Source of the DNA: Clostridia bacterium
Lineage (GTDB): Bacteria; Bacillota; Clostridia; TANB77; CAG-508
Direction of reading: 5' to 3'
DNA length: 64,000 bases
NCBI GenBank assembly: GCA_017517685.1
Contig: JAFWYK010000012.1
Span: 1 to 64,000, forward strand
In this document: positions 1-8,037 of the stretch, one piece after another
Position numbering within the stretch: position 1 is the first letter of the stretch
Layout of the letters: each line of letters starts with the position of its first letter
The notes under the pieces: model-generated
What the model saw: the letters and a program-made list of their open reading frames with translations, nothing else
Databases searched by the model: none
Told to the model about the DNA's origin: nothing
Made by a program: the position numbers and the translations under genes

Positions 1-2533
1 CATTATTATTTTTATTATTTTTATTATTCTTATCTTCATTATTATCATTTTTGTTATCATTATTATTGTTATTATTTGATGTATCTTCTTCTTTTTGAAG
101 TTTATCATCTTTATAGACAACTATTTTATTTGTTGTAACAACGTCTAATGGATCAACAACTAATTCTTTTGAACTATCATCTCTTTTTGCAACTTCTTTT
201 ATATACAAATATAATTTATTAGCCTTTGATACTTCTGCATAATTTTTTATATCTCTTGTATCTACATCAAATTCTAATTTATCTTCATCATATTGAATTT
301 CTGAAACTTTAACCCAATCTGTAATATTCTTCTCTGAAGCTACTCCAGATAAATAATAGTAATATTCAAATTTATCGTTTGTTATAAGATCTCTTTCAAT
401 ATCTTTTACAGTTAAATCTAGAATTATATATTCTTTTTTAGCTTTATCTGTATAATAGTATGCTTTAGCTGAATTTACAACAACTTTTGCTTTATCAAAA
501 TCTGAATTTACTGGATCAACAGTAGTTGGTTTATCAGCTTCTTTAGCTTTAACTTTAATTTTTTGTATAGCTTTTTGTCCCATATATTTAATTGTAACTT
601 CTGTTTGACCAACTTGAAGATCATCACCATTTTCTATAGTGTAATCTGTTATTTCTTTTCTAGTTTCATTTGAGTATATAGCTTCAACTATCATACCTGT
701 TTTATCAAAATCTTGTCCCTCAACATATTCTGTTTTAGTTGGTGGTGTTTTTATTTCAATTGATTCTAAAATCTCTTCTTCAGCCTCTTTAATTGTATAA
801 GCTTTCAATACAAAATCAGCATCTGAAATTTTTCCTTGAGTTAATGATGATAATTTAGATAAATCTACCCATTCATTTTTCTCAAAACTTCCCTCAACTG
901 TCCAAAATGTTTTTCCATTTGATAAAACTACTGAATCATATATTGTATTAGCAAATTTTGTTTCGATTGGAACGTTAATTGCATCTTGTCTTGTACTTGT
1001 AATTTTAACAACTATTGCAAATTCATCACCTGTTATTTTTAGTGGTTCTGCAAATTCTACTGTATGATAACCTGTTGTAAATGTTTCTTTATCACCTTCA
1101 GCTAATTTAACTTTTGTTAAATCTCCTTGAGCAACACTTTTATTATTTTCATTAGCATATACTGTTACAGAATATGTTTCTGGAGCATATAATGAAACTC
1201 CTGTAATATATTCTGTATCATTTGATTGTTTCTCAAATATACTTGCTGCATAACATGTACTTACTGATAATGGTAATATTCCAGTAGTTCCCATTTCATC
1301 ATATTGATATACATAGTCATAATCCTTTTTATCAGATGCTTTTAAAACACCAGATAAAGTTTGATGAATGTTTACATCTTCATATGAAACATACATAAAT
1401 CCTTCTTTACCTACGTTTAAATAACACCCTTCACTTGTTAATATATATCCAAGTTGAACGAAGACATTATTAGCTACAGAATCAGGAATCATTGAAGCTT
1501 CTGTCCAACCTTTATTAATGCATTCATCTTTTAATGCTTTAAATATAGTGGCTTTCATTTCTGCCATAGTAACATCTTGTCTTGTTCCCCATGAATTTCT
1601 TACAACCCATGCACCATTTTCTTTTGGTCTATGTGATTCATTAAAATTTTCTTTTGAAAAATTATCATCCCATCCTACAATTATAACGTCATGATTTGTA
1701 GGACATTCTGTTTCATTATCACAATACAAAGCACCCGTTTCATTATTATAGTAATCAGATAATATTTCGGCTCCATGAATACCTGCTTCAACAGCTCCAT
1801 ATTTTTTTACATGTTGTTTTATTTTAGATTTAATACTTGTTAAATCATCTGTTGCTTTATATTTTGGAAAATTGATTGTATCATATAAAGTTGTAACAAC
1901 TTCTTTATTTTGAATTTCACTTAAATCAATTTTTTCTAAACCATTAACAAATGGCATGCTTTTTTCTTCAACTGCACCTAAACCATTTGTTAAATATCCC
2001 ATTGATATTAAATAATTTCCACCTTGTCCAAGCTCTCTATCTAATCCATATTTATTTATTTCATTATTATTAAATACTCTAGTTACACCATATTCCATGT
2101 GTCTTTCAGATAAATCATATACTTTAGCTTCTTTATCATTGTAATAATTTGTTAAAGCTAAATGAGATTCTAAAGATCCTAAAGATGCAAATGCCCAACA
2201 TGAATTAGTATTCTTTTGGTTTCTAACAACCATATTCTCTGGAATTATATCTTGAAGAGTAAATTTTGATTCAAGAGTATTTCCAACAGATTGTACAATG
2301 TTTATTGGGTTATTTGATTTATAATTAGATTCTATTAAATCAAATGTCATTGGCATTTTTAAGCCAGATCTTTGATTTGTATCTAATTCTAACCATTCCT
2401 CAAAATCTTCTGAATATTGTGGTTCTTTAACTAATTTTATTAAATCATTTGTTGATGCAAAAACAGCTGTATTCATTGCTACAGTAATAATTGCCAATAA
2501 AGTAACTACTAAGACTTTTCTAAGTTTTTTCAA
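1..2533 (-). CDS. Secreted papain-like (C1A) cysteine peptidase with lectin-like and Ig-like domains, 3' end missing
   Basis: An open frame of 844 codons runs off the left edge. The start is TTG at 2533, 7 nt after a strong AGGAGGA; the nearby ATG at 2550 is stopped after six codons. Residues 1-27 form a signal peptide. The C1 peptidase domain follows, with oxyanion Gln106, catalytic Cys112 in NSCWAFAS, His281 in TNHDVIIVGW and Asn313 in VVRNSWG. Residues of about 360-560 look like the lectin-like domain usual after secreted bacterial C1 peptidases. A Big_3-type Ig-like module follows, beginning near IEIKTPPTKTEYVEGQ. The visible C-terminus is an Asn/Asp/Lys-rich tail that suggests a wall-spanning linker, with the anchor outside the window. 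It probably cleaves extracellular proteins; the substrate is unknown. Peptidase identity is firm; downstream domain names are by resemblance. Confidence 0.9.
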   Translation of the reverse strand, partial: MKKLRKVLVVTLLAIITVAMNTAVFASTNDLIKLVKEPQYSEDFEEWLELDTNQRSGLKMPMTFDLIESNYKSNNPINIVQSVGNTLESKFTLQDIIPENMVVRNQKNTNSCWAFASLGSLESHLALTNYYNDKEAKVYDLSERHMEYGVTRVFNNNEINKYGLDRELGQGGNYLISMGYLTNGLGAVEEKSMPFVNGLEKIDLSEIQNKEVVTTLYDTINFPKYKATDDLTSIKSKIKQHVKKYGAVEAGIHGAEILSDYYNNETGALYCDNETECPTNHDVIIVGWDDNFSKENFNESHRPKENGAWVVRNSWGTRQDVTMAEMKATIFKALKDECINKGWTEASMIPDSVANNVFVQLGYILTSEGCYLNVGKEGFMYVSYEDVNIHQTLSGVLKASDKKDYDYVYQYDEMGTTGILPLSVSTCYAASIFEKQSNDTEYITGVSLYAPETYSVTVYANENNKSVAQGDLTKVKLAEGDKETFTTGYHTVEFAEPLKITGDEFAIVVKITSTRQDAINVPIETKFANTIYDSVVLSNGKTFWTVEGSFEKNEWVDLSKLSSLTQGKISDADFVLKAYTIKEAEEEILESIEIKTPPTKTEYVEGQDFDKTGMIVEAIYSNETRKEITDYTIENGDDLQVGQTEVTIKYMGQKAIQKIKVKAKEADKPTTVDPVNSDFDKAKVVVNSAKAYYYTDKAKKEYIILDLTVKDIERDLITNDKFEYYYYLSGVASEKNITDWVKVSEIQYDEDKLEFDVDTRDIKNYAEVSKANKLYLYIKEVAKRDDSSKELVVDPLDVVTTNKIVVYKDDKLQKEEDTSNNNNNNDNKNDNNEDKNNKNNKNNN

Positions 2534-2550
2534 TTTGTCTTCCTCCTCAT

Positions 2551-2595
2551 ATGATTAATCATTTTTATTATATATTTACTGAAATAAAAAGTAAA
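2551..2595 (-). promoter_or_regulatory. Promoter of the C1 peptidase with a 12-bp palindrome at the transcription start
   Basis: On the minus strand, TTTACT (2590-2595) and TATAAT (2567-2572) are 17 nt apart. A perfect palindrome, ATGATTAATCAT (2551-2562), sits where transcription should begin, just upstream of the SD. Its position would suit an operator. Confidence 0.6.
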
Positions 2596-2638
2596 TTGTT
2601 TTTTTAAAATTATTTCTATGTATTTTTTACCAAAAAAC

Positions 2639-2673
2639 AAAAGAGCCATAATCTCAACGATTACGACTCTTTT
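2639..2673 (-). terminator. Intrinsic terminator of tig
   Basis: Arms AAAAGAG and CTCTTTT are extended inward to about 15 pairs. Two positions pair only as G-U in the minus-strand RNA, so the hairpin belongs to tig, which ends 11 nt upstream. Confidence 0.8.
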
Positions 2674-2683
2674 TGATTATTTA

Positions 2684-4096
2684 TTATTCAGCTTTTTTTG
2701 TAGATTTTTTTGTTGTTGTTTTTTTCTCAGCTTTTTCTTCTCCACCTTCAGCTTTCTTTGCTGTAGATTTTTTTGTTGTTTTCTTTTCTTCTTTTGCTTC
2801 TGGAGCTGCAACAACTTTAACTTTTGCATTATCAACAATTAATTTAATACCTTTTTCAGATACTACATTTTGTTTAATATGTCCTAATAATTCTTCATTA
2901 TTTTTTAATTCTTCTACTTTTCTTCCATAGCTTTCAGCTAATTCTGTAAGTTTTGCTTCAACTTCTGCATCTGTAGCTTCTAATTTAGCATCTTTACAAA
3001 CAGCTTCTAATACTAATCTCATTTTAATAGAATCTCTAGCTGGTTCTTCTGATTCTCTTCTAAAGTCAGCTTTTGTTCTTCCTAACATTTGTAAATATTG
3101 ATCAAAGTTAATTCCTTGGTAAGATAATCTTCTGTTCATATCTTCTTCCATGTTATCTAATTCAACTTCAACCATTCCTTGTGGAATTTCAACTTCTGAT
3201 GCATTAGCAATTTCTCTAACAGCTTTTTCTTCCATTTCAGCTTGTGCTTGATCGGCTAATTGTTTTTCTTTTTTAGCTTTTAAATCAGCTTTTAATTCTG
3301 CTAATGTATCAAATTCGCTAACATCTTTAGCAAATTCATCATCTATTTTTGGTAATTCTTTTTTCTTAATTTCATGTAATGTTACTTTAAAGATAGCATC
3401 TTTTCCTGCTAAATCTTTTGAGAAGTAATCTTCAGGGAATTTAACATTAACATCTTTAACTTCTTCAGCTTTCATTCCTACAACTTGATCTTCAAATCCT
3501 GGAATAAACGTATTGCTTCCTAATTCTAATTCATGGTTTTCAGCTTTTCCACCTTCAAATTCAACTCCGTCTACTGTTCCTACGAAATCGATAACTGCAA
3601 CATCACCTTTTTTTGCTGCTCTATCAGATACTGTTACCATTCTGCTGTTTCTTTCAGCCATTCCTTTAATTTGATTATCAACATCTTCATCAGTTACTTT
3701 GTAATCAACTTTTTCTACAGAAATTCCTTTATATTTTCCTAATTTAACTTCTGGTTTTAAAGCAACAACTGCTGTGAAAACTAAATCTTTTCCTTTTCCG
3801 ATTTGTACTATATTTATTTCTGGTTTGCTAACTACTTCTAATTTTTCGTTTTTGATTGCTTCATCATAAGCAGCTGGTGCTACTTCATTGAAAGCATCCT
3901 CATAAAAGATTTCATCTCCATAATATTTTTCAACAATATTCATTGGAGCTTTTCCTTTTCTAAATCCTGGAATATTAAAATATTTAGCATTTTTATTAAA
4001 TACTGTTTTAATTCCTGCATCGAACACTTTAGCTTCGATTGTAATTTCTAATTTAACTTCATTTTTATTTTCTGTCTTTTCTACTTTAACACTCAT
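2684..4096 (-). CDS. tig: Trigger factor, ribosome-bound chaperone and prolyl isomerase
   Basis: The 470-residue protein has the three trigger factor parts in order. The N-terminal ribosome-binding domain carries the signature GFRKGKAP at residues 44-51. The FKBP-type domain spans about 160-245 (GDVAVIDFVGTVDG, then FIPGFEDQVVGM). A long helical C-terminal cradle follows. The final 40 or so residues are an added Lys/Glu/Thr-rich tail with repeated KKST units, longer than in the Bacillus protein (424 residues); its role is unknown. It binds nascent chains at the ribosomal exit tunnel. It has its own promoter and terminator, so it is probably monocistronic; it is not followed by clpP/clpX as in many bacteria. 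A good SD (GGAGGAAT) supports the start. Confidence 0.97.
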   Translation of the reverse strand: MSVKVEKTENKNEVKLEITIEAKVFDAGIKTVFNKNAKYFNIPGFRKGKAPMNIVEKYYGDEIFYEDAFNEVAPAAYDEAIKNEKLEVVSKPEINIVQIGKGKDLVFTAVVALKPEVKLGKYKGISVEKVDYKVTDEDVDNQIKGMAERNSRMVTVSDRAAKKGDVAVIDFVGTVDGVEFEGGKAENHELELGSNTFIPGFEDQVVGMKAEEVKDVNVKFPEDYFSKDLAGKDAIFKVTLHEIKKKELPKIDDEFAKDVSEFDTLAELKADLKAKKEKQLADQAQAEMEEKAVREIANASEVEIPQGMVEVELDNMEEDMNRRLSYQGINFDQYLQMLGRTKADFRRESEEPARDSIKMRLVLEAVCKDAKLEATDAEVEAKLTELAESYGRKVEELKNNEELLGHIKQNVVSEKGIKLIVDNAKVKVVAAPEAKEEKKTTKKSTAKKAEGGEEKAEKKTTTKKSTKKAE

Positions 4097-4138
4097 TTTA
4101 ATTCCTCCACTTTCTTTCTATTAAACAATAGCCTTTAT

Positions 4139-4166
4139 ATTATATCACAAACAAAATAAAATGCAA
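4139..4166 (-). promoter_or_regulatory. Promoter of tig
   Basis: TTGCAT (4161-4166) and TATAAT (4139-4144), 16 nt apart on the minus strand, lie about 40 nt upstream of the tig start. Confidence 0.75.
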
Positions 4167-4220
4167 GCTTTTTCTTTATTTTTCACAGTCTATATAAGTT
4201 TTTTTGTCTCAAAAGAATAA

Positions 4221-4257
4221 AATTAAAGAGGCTACCATGAAATTGATAGCCCCTTTT
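4221..4257 (-). terminator. Terminator of the foreign-composition secreted protein gene
   Basis: Ten-pair stem with arms at 4225-4234 and 4247-4256. One pair is G-U only in the minus-strand RNA, followed by a U-rich stretch. It lies 20 nt past the stop codon of the gene at 4277-5209. Confidence 0.75.
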
Positions 4258-4276
4258 GCTATGATTTTTGCAGGAA

Positions 4277-5209
4277 TTACTCCCAGTATCCACCATCGAC
4301 ATTAATCTCATAGAGATCATTGATGTCAATGATACCATCCGTTCCATCAACAGAAATACCAGAGTAAAAAGCTTTAACAGTACCATCTGTCATCAGGAAA
4401 AGCGGCTGAGAACATTCTGCCCATCCCATGCTATAATCAGTTTCAATCACGAGTTTCACATCTTGAGCAATACGCCTAGTCTTCCAACCACCATCATTGA
4501 AACATCCATAATCACGTACTGCATACACATCAGTACCAGAACGGAAAATGTATCCCTCGTTAGTGGAAAGACCAGCATAGATTGATTCAACCGGAACCTC
4601 ATGTTCTCTGATCAGCAGTCCATACAGCCAAACTTTAACACTGCCAGTTTGATCATTGTAAGTTACAGCAAAATAGGCGTTACTATTAATAAGCCTTTCT
4701 CCATCTGCCATGTCACAATGAACATTATAGTCAGTGAAAGTGTATTTGACACTGCGCCAATCGTCACGCCTAAGCGTTACAATACAAAGCGAACCAGTAT
4801 CATCGGTATACCAGAGTTGCTTAACATCACCAGTATTGAAAAGTACCGGACATTCGTAACCTGTCATGAAAGCCGCATAGCCTTCATCAGCATATACGCA
4901 CCGATTTTCGTAATCAATGTACAAACCATACTGCTCATAGACTTCAGCTTCCACATTGGGAATCAGATAGCCACAGATTGCAGGATGATTATCACGAAGA
5001 CGAACTTCAAGACGGTAACGTTGAAGAGCATCATACTCATCACGAGGCAACTCGATAAGTTCAGATTGTTCTAGAGGGTCAATGTAAGTCTTGGTAGAAG
5101 ATTCTTCAGTAGTCGGAGTCGGGCATGCCAAAGCAGTTGCCATAGTCGTAGTAGTAAAAGAAATCACCAGGGTCAGTACCAGAACGAAAACCAGACTAAT
5201 CTTCTTCAT
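4277..5209 (-). CDS. Secreted protein of unknown function, foreign composition (cassette 1)
   Basis: A 310-residue protein I do not recognise. Residues 1-27 form a signal peptide ending in ATALA before a cysteine. TALAC is not a good lipobox, so secretion is likelier than lipid anchoring. The rest is rich in aromatic and short beta-like segments (for example SLCIVTLRRDDW, GYIFRSGTDVYAV, PLFLMTDGTVKAFY), spaced roughly like blades of a beta-propeller; this is only an impression. Base use is unlike the neighbours: the row at 4981 has 25 G/C of 60, and Arg is often CGT and Leu CTG, where native genes prefer AGA and TTA. The unit has its own promoter, a leader of about 120 nt, an SD (AGAGGT) and a terminator. 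This suggests acquisition as a single transcription unit. Confidence 0.8.
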   Translation of the reverse strand: MKKISLVFVLVLTLVISFTTTTMATALACPTPTTEESSTKTYIDPLEQSELIELPRDEYDALQRYRLEVRLRDNHPAICGYLIPNVEAEVYEQYGLYIDYENRCVYADEGYAAFMTGYECPVLFNTGDVKQLWYTDDTGSLCIVTLRRDDWRSVKYTFTDYNVHCDMADGERLINSNAYFAVTYNDQTGSVKVWLYGLLIREHEVPVESIYAGLSTNEGYIFRSGTDVYAVRDYGCFNDGGWKTRRIAQDVKLVIETDYSMGWAECSQPLFLMTDGTVKAFYSGISVDGTDGIIDINDLYEINVDGGYWE

Positions 5210-5339
5210 TGTTTTTACCTCTTTCTTATTTTGCTGGGATAGTTATGAATGCAAAGCATAATTCCAAATTGAAAAGAACTCCTTCCAATATCTTTTCTAA
5301 TAATTATATTTAGAAAACTATGCAAAACATCATACTTAT

Positions 5340-5368
5340 ATTATACTACAATTTACATAAAAACGCAA
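5340..5368 (-). promoter_or_regulatory. Promoter of cassette 1
   Basis: TTGCGT (5363-5368) and TATAAT (5340-5345), 17 nt apart on the minus strand. The -35 box overlaps the U-tract side of the pfkA terminator. Confidence 0.7.
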
Positions 5369-5400
5369 AAAAGCTACTAGTCTTATAAACTAGTAGCCTT
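5366..5400 (-). terminator. Terminator of pfkA
   Basis: Perfect nine-pair stem GCTACTAGT (5373-5381) with ACTAGTAGC (5389-5397). A run of six U follows in the minus-strand RNA. Confidence 0.85.
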
Positions 5401-5410
5401 TATTTCTTAA

Positions 5411-6559
5411 TTAATCACCTAAGCACATTCCTAAATCTCTAGCAATTCTAATTAGATCATCATCCATTTGAACTTTTCTAATATTACTTTCTTTAGTATT
5501 TCCAGAAGCAGCTCCAACAACTTTATTATTTCCAACTACTTCTTCTAAAGAAACATGTTCCATTCTTCCATTTTTATATGTTACTAATACATTAAAGATT
5601 CCTTGCATTGCAAGTTCCATAGCTTTACAACCATATTTTGTTGATAAAACTCTATCAAATGCTGATGGTGTTCCTCCTCTTTGAACATATCCAAGTGTTG
5701 TATTTCTAGCTGCCATACCAGTTAGCTCTTCAAGTTCAGCTGCTATTTTTTCTCCAACTCCACCCAATCTAATATTATCAAGTCCAGCACCGTCATTTAA
5801 TGTTTTCTTAACTGTAATTGTTCCATCTTTAGGCATTGCTCCTTCTGATGCAACTACTATAGTAAATTCTTTTCCTCTTGCTCTTCTTTCATTTACTTTT
5901 TCAACAACTTTATTAATATCATAAGGTATTTCTGGTATTAAAGCTACGTCAGCTCCACCAGCTATAGCTGATTCTAAAGCTAACCATCCAGCATATCTAC
6001 CCATAACTTCAAGTACCATTATTCTATGATGTGACTCAGCTGTTGTGTGTAATCTATCTAGTGCTTCTGTTGCTACAGATACAGCTGTATTGTATCCAAA
6101 TGTCATATCTGTTGATGCAACGTCATTATCTATTGTTTTAGGAACTCCAATACAATTAACTCCTTTTAATGAGAAATCTCTGCTTGATTTTTGAGTTCCA
6201 TCTCCTCCTAAAGTAAATATACAATCAAATCCTGCATTTTTGATGTTTTCAACACAAACATCTGATAAATCTTTATATTCAACTGTACCATCTTCATTTA
6301 CAACTTTGTAATTAAATACATTTGTTGCATTTGAAGTACCAATTATTGTACCTCCTTTTGTTAATAGTCCAGATGCATTTCCTTGTAAATCAAGTTTTAC
6401 GTAGTTGTTATATAATAACCCTTTGTATCCTTCTATAAACCCATAGCACTCTACTCCATAAGTTCTAGCTGTTTTTACTATTGCTCTAATAACAGCATTT
6501 AATCCTGGTGCATCTCCACCATTTGTTAGAATTGCGACTTTCTTTACTTTTGATTCCAT
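5411..6559 (-). CDS. pfkA: 6-phosphofructokinase, group III type
   Basis: A 382-residue PFK phosphorylating fructose 6-phosphate in glycolysis. Visible motifs are GGDAPGLNA (residues 14-22), the nucleotide-site loop GGDGT (118-122), the catalytic segment PKTIDND (140-146) and MGRYAGWLA. The two residues that track phosphoryl donor are mixed. The loop glycine is kept, as in ATP enzymes, while Lys replaces Gly in PGTIDND, as in pyrophosphate enzymes. In the PFK family this Gly/Lys combination is usually still ATP-dependent (actinomycete-type), so ATP is the likelier donor. The protein is longer than the ~320-residue Bacillus PfkA and probably lacks its allosteric behaviour. SD AGGAGGAAT supports the start. 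It stands alone, without pyk. Confidence 0.93.
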   Translation of the reverse strand: MESKVKKVAILTNGGDAPGLNAVIRAIVKTARTYGVECYGFIEGYKGLLYNNYVKLDLQGNASGLLTKGGTIIGTSNATNVFNYKVVNEDGTVEYKDLSDVCVENIKNAGFDCIFTLGGDGTQKSSRDFSLKGVNCIGVPKTIDNDVASTDMTFGYNTAVSVATEALDRLHTTAESHHRIMVLEVMGRYAGWLALESAIAGGADVALIPEIPYDINKVVEKVNERRARGKEFTIVVASEGAMPKDGTITVKKTLNDGAGLDNIRLGGVGEKIAAELEELTGMAARNTTLGYVQRGGTPSAFDRVLSTKYGCKAMELAMQGIFNVLVTYKNGRMEHVSLEEVVGNNKVVGAASGNTKESNIRKVQMDDDLIRIARDLGMCLGD

Positions 6560-6613
6560 ATTACTTAATTCCTCCTGTATATTTGTTAAAATATTTTTTC
6601 ACGCTATGAACAT

Positions 6614-6642
6614 ATTATATACAACTTATTTTCATAATACAA
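6614..6642 (-). promoter_or_regulatory. Promoter of pfkA
   Basis: TTGTAT (6637-6642) and TATAAT (6614-6619), exactly 17 nt apart, minus strand. Confidence 0.8.
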
Positions 6643-6726
6643 GATATTTTTTTATTTTTTCGATGCTTGTAATAAATTGTTTTTTCATTAATACATTTAA
6701 ATATAAAAAATAATTCGGAGGTTGTT

Positions 6727-7920
6727 ATGAATAATAAAATCGTCTCTTTATTTATATTATTTACAATAACATTAAACACTATTTGTTATGGTTACATTTC
6801 TCTTCCAATTTGGGATGAAACAACCTATACAAATTCTGAGGCAAACTTTTTAAACTTAGAATCAGAAAGTGCTATATTAATAGAAGCAAAAACCGGCAAA
6901 ATCCTTTATGAAAAAAATCCTAATATTCCTTTAAGACCTGCAAGTGTTACAAAAATTATGAGTATTCTACTAATTATGGAAGCAATTAAAAATAATGAAA
7001 TTACTTTAGAAACAAAAATATCATGTTCAGAAAATGCTTCTTCTATGGGTGGTTCTCAAATATGGCTTAGTGAAACAGAAAACCTTACAGTACACGAAAT
7101 GTTAAAAGCAATTTGTATTGCAAGTGCAAATGATTGTACATATGCAATGGCAGAGTTTCTATGTGGTTCAGAAGAAGTATTCGTTCAAAAAATGAATGAT
7201 AAAGCTAAAGAATTAGGAATGAAAAATACAGTCTTTAAAAACTGTCATGGATTAGATGAAGATGGTCATGTATCTTCTAGCTATGATATTGCTTTGATGT
7301 CTAAAGAATTGCTTACAAATTATCCTGAAATAACTGAATACACAACTACTTGGATGGATTCTTTACGTGATGGAAAATCAGAGCTTGTTAATACAAACAA
7401 ATTAATCAGAACTTATGAAGGAGCTACTGGACTAAAAACTGGATCTACTTCTCTAGCTTTATACAACCTATCAGCTAGTGCAACAAGAAATGATTTATCT
7501 TTAATAGCTGTTGTTATGAGAGCCCCAACTCCTAAAACAAGATTTAACGAAGCAAAATTACTTCTTGATTATGGATTTAATACTTATATTTATAAAACTT
7601 TAAATAATAAAAATGATTTTTATCAAACAGTTAATATATCTAAAGGAAACAAAAACGATGTCAATTTAATATATGAAGAATCGTCAGGCGTCTTACTAAA
7701 AAAATCTAATAAAGATAATATTTCTCAAAATGTAATTATTAACCAAAATAAATTAGTAGCACCTATATATAAAGGTGATGTATTAGGTAAAATAGAATAT
7801 TTAATCAATGGTAATATAGAATGCTCTGTAAATTTAATCGCAGACGATGATGTTTCTAGGAAAAGCGCAACTAGCACCTTTTCATACATCTTTTCAAAAT
7901 GGTACAATTTTCTACGTTAA
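6727..7920 (+). CDS. D-alanyl-D-alanine carboxypeptidase (S11 family, DacF/PBP5-like)
   Basis: A 397-residue exported penicillin-binding protein that trims the terminal D-Ala of peptidoglycan stem peptides. The N-terminus is a signal peptide (about 22 residues). Active-site motifs are in the expected order: SVTK (Ser73, Lys76), SAN (133-135) and KTG (237-239). A C-terminal beta-rich PBP5-like domain follows from about residue 285. The C-terminus is short and ends WYNFLR, which could form the usual amphipathic membrane tether. SD CGGAGG precedes the ATG by 6 nt. It is divergent from pfkA and has its own terminator. Confidence 0.93.
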   Translation: MNNKIVSLFILFTITLNTICYGYISLPIWDETTYTNSEANFLNLESESAILIEAKTGKILYEKNPNIPLRPASVTKIMSILLIMEAIKNNEITLETKISCSENASSMGGSQIWLSETENLTVHEMLKAICIASANDCTYAMAEFLCGSEEVFVQKMNDKAKELGMKNTVFKNCHGLDEDGHVSSSYDIALMSKELLTNYPEITEYTTTWMDSLRDGKSELVNTNKLIRTYEGATGLKTGSTSLALYNLSASATRNDLSLIAVVMRAPTPKTRFNEAKLLLDYGFNTYIYKTLNNKNDFYQTVNISKGNKNDVNLIYEESSGVLLKKSNKDNISQNVIINQNKLVAPIYKGDVLGKIEYLINGNIECSVNLIADDDVSRKSATSTFSYIFSKWYNFLR

Positions 7921-7937
7921 AAAACACGCATCCCTTG

Positions 7938-7964
7938 AAAAAAGCCAACATAGCTTGCTTTTTA
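7938..7964 (+). terminator. Terminator of the D,D-carboxypeptidase gene
   Basis: Seven-pair stem AAAAAGC (7939-7945) with GCTTTTT (7957-7963), 18 nt after the stop. Its 3' arm also supplies the -35 box of the next promoter. Confidence 0.7.
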
Positions 7965-7983
7965 TTCCTAAATATGGTATAAT
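7955..7983 (+). promoter_or_regulatory. Promoter of the HIT-domain gene (cassette 2)
   Basis: TTGCTT (7955-7960) and TATAAT (7978-7983), 17 nt apart, overlapping the preceding terminator. Confidence 0.8.
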
Positions 7984-8037
7984 AAAATTGGTACATTGAT
8001 AAAATAATCATCTTTAAGAAAGGATAGGTGTTACAAT

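Noticed and set aside
1-80. Simple repeat-like ATT/TTAT tract at the left edge
   Set aside because: It is the Asn/Asp/Lys-rich coding tail of the C1 peptidase, not a DNA repeat element.
4183-5074. Several medium frames overlapping cassette 1 on both strands
   Set aside because: Only the minus frame 4277-5209 has a signal peptide, SD and matching promoter and terminator.
5226-5267. Possible 13-codon leader peptide (TTG start) before cassette 1, with GGAAGGAG 11 nt upstream
   Set aside because: TTG start, long spacing and no meaningful residue pattern. Could be chance in a 120-nt leader.
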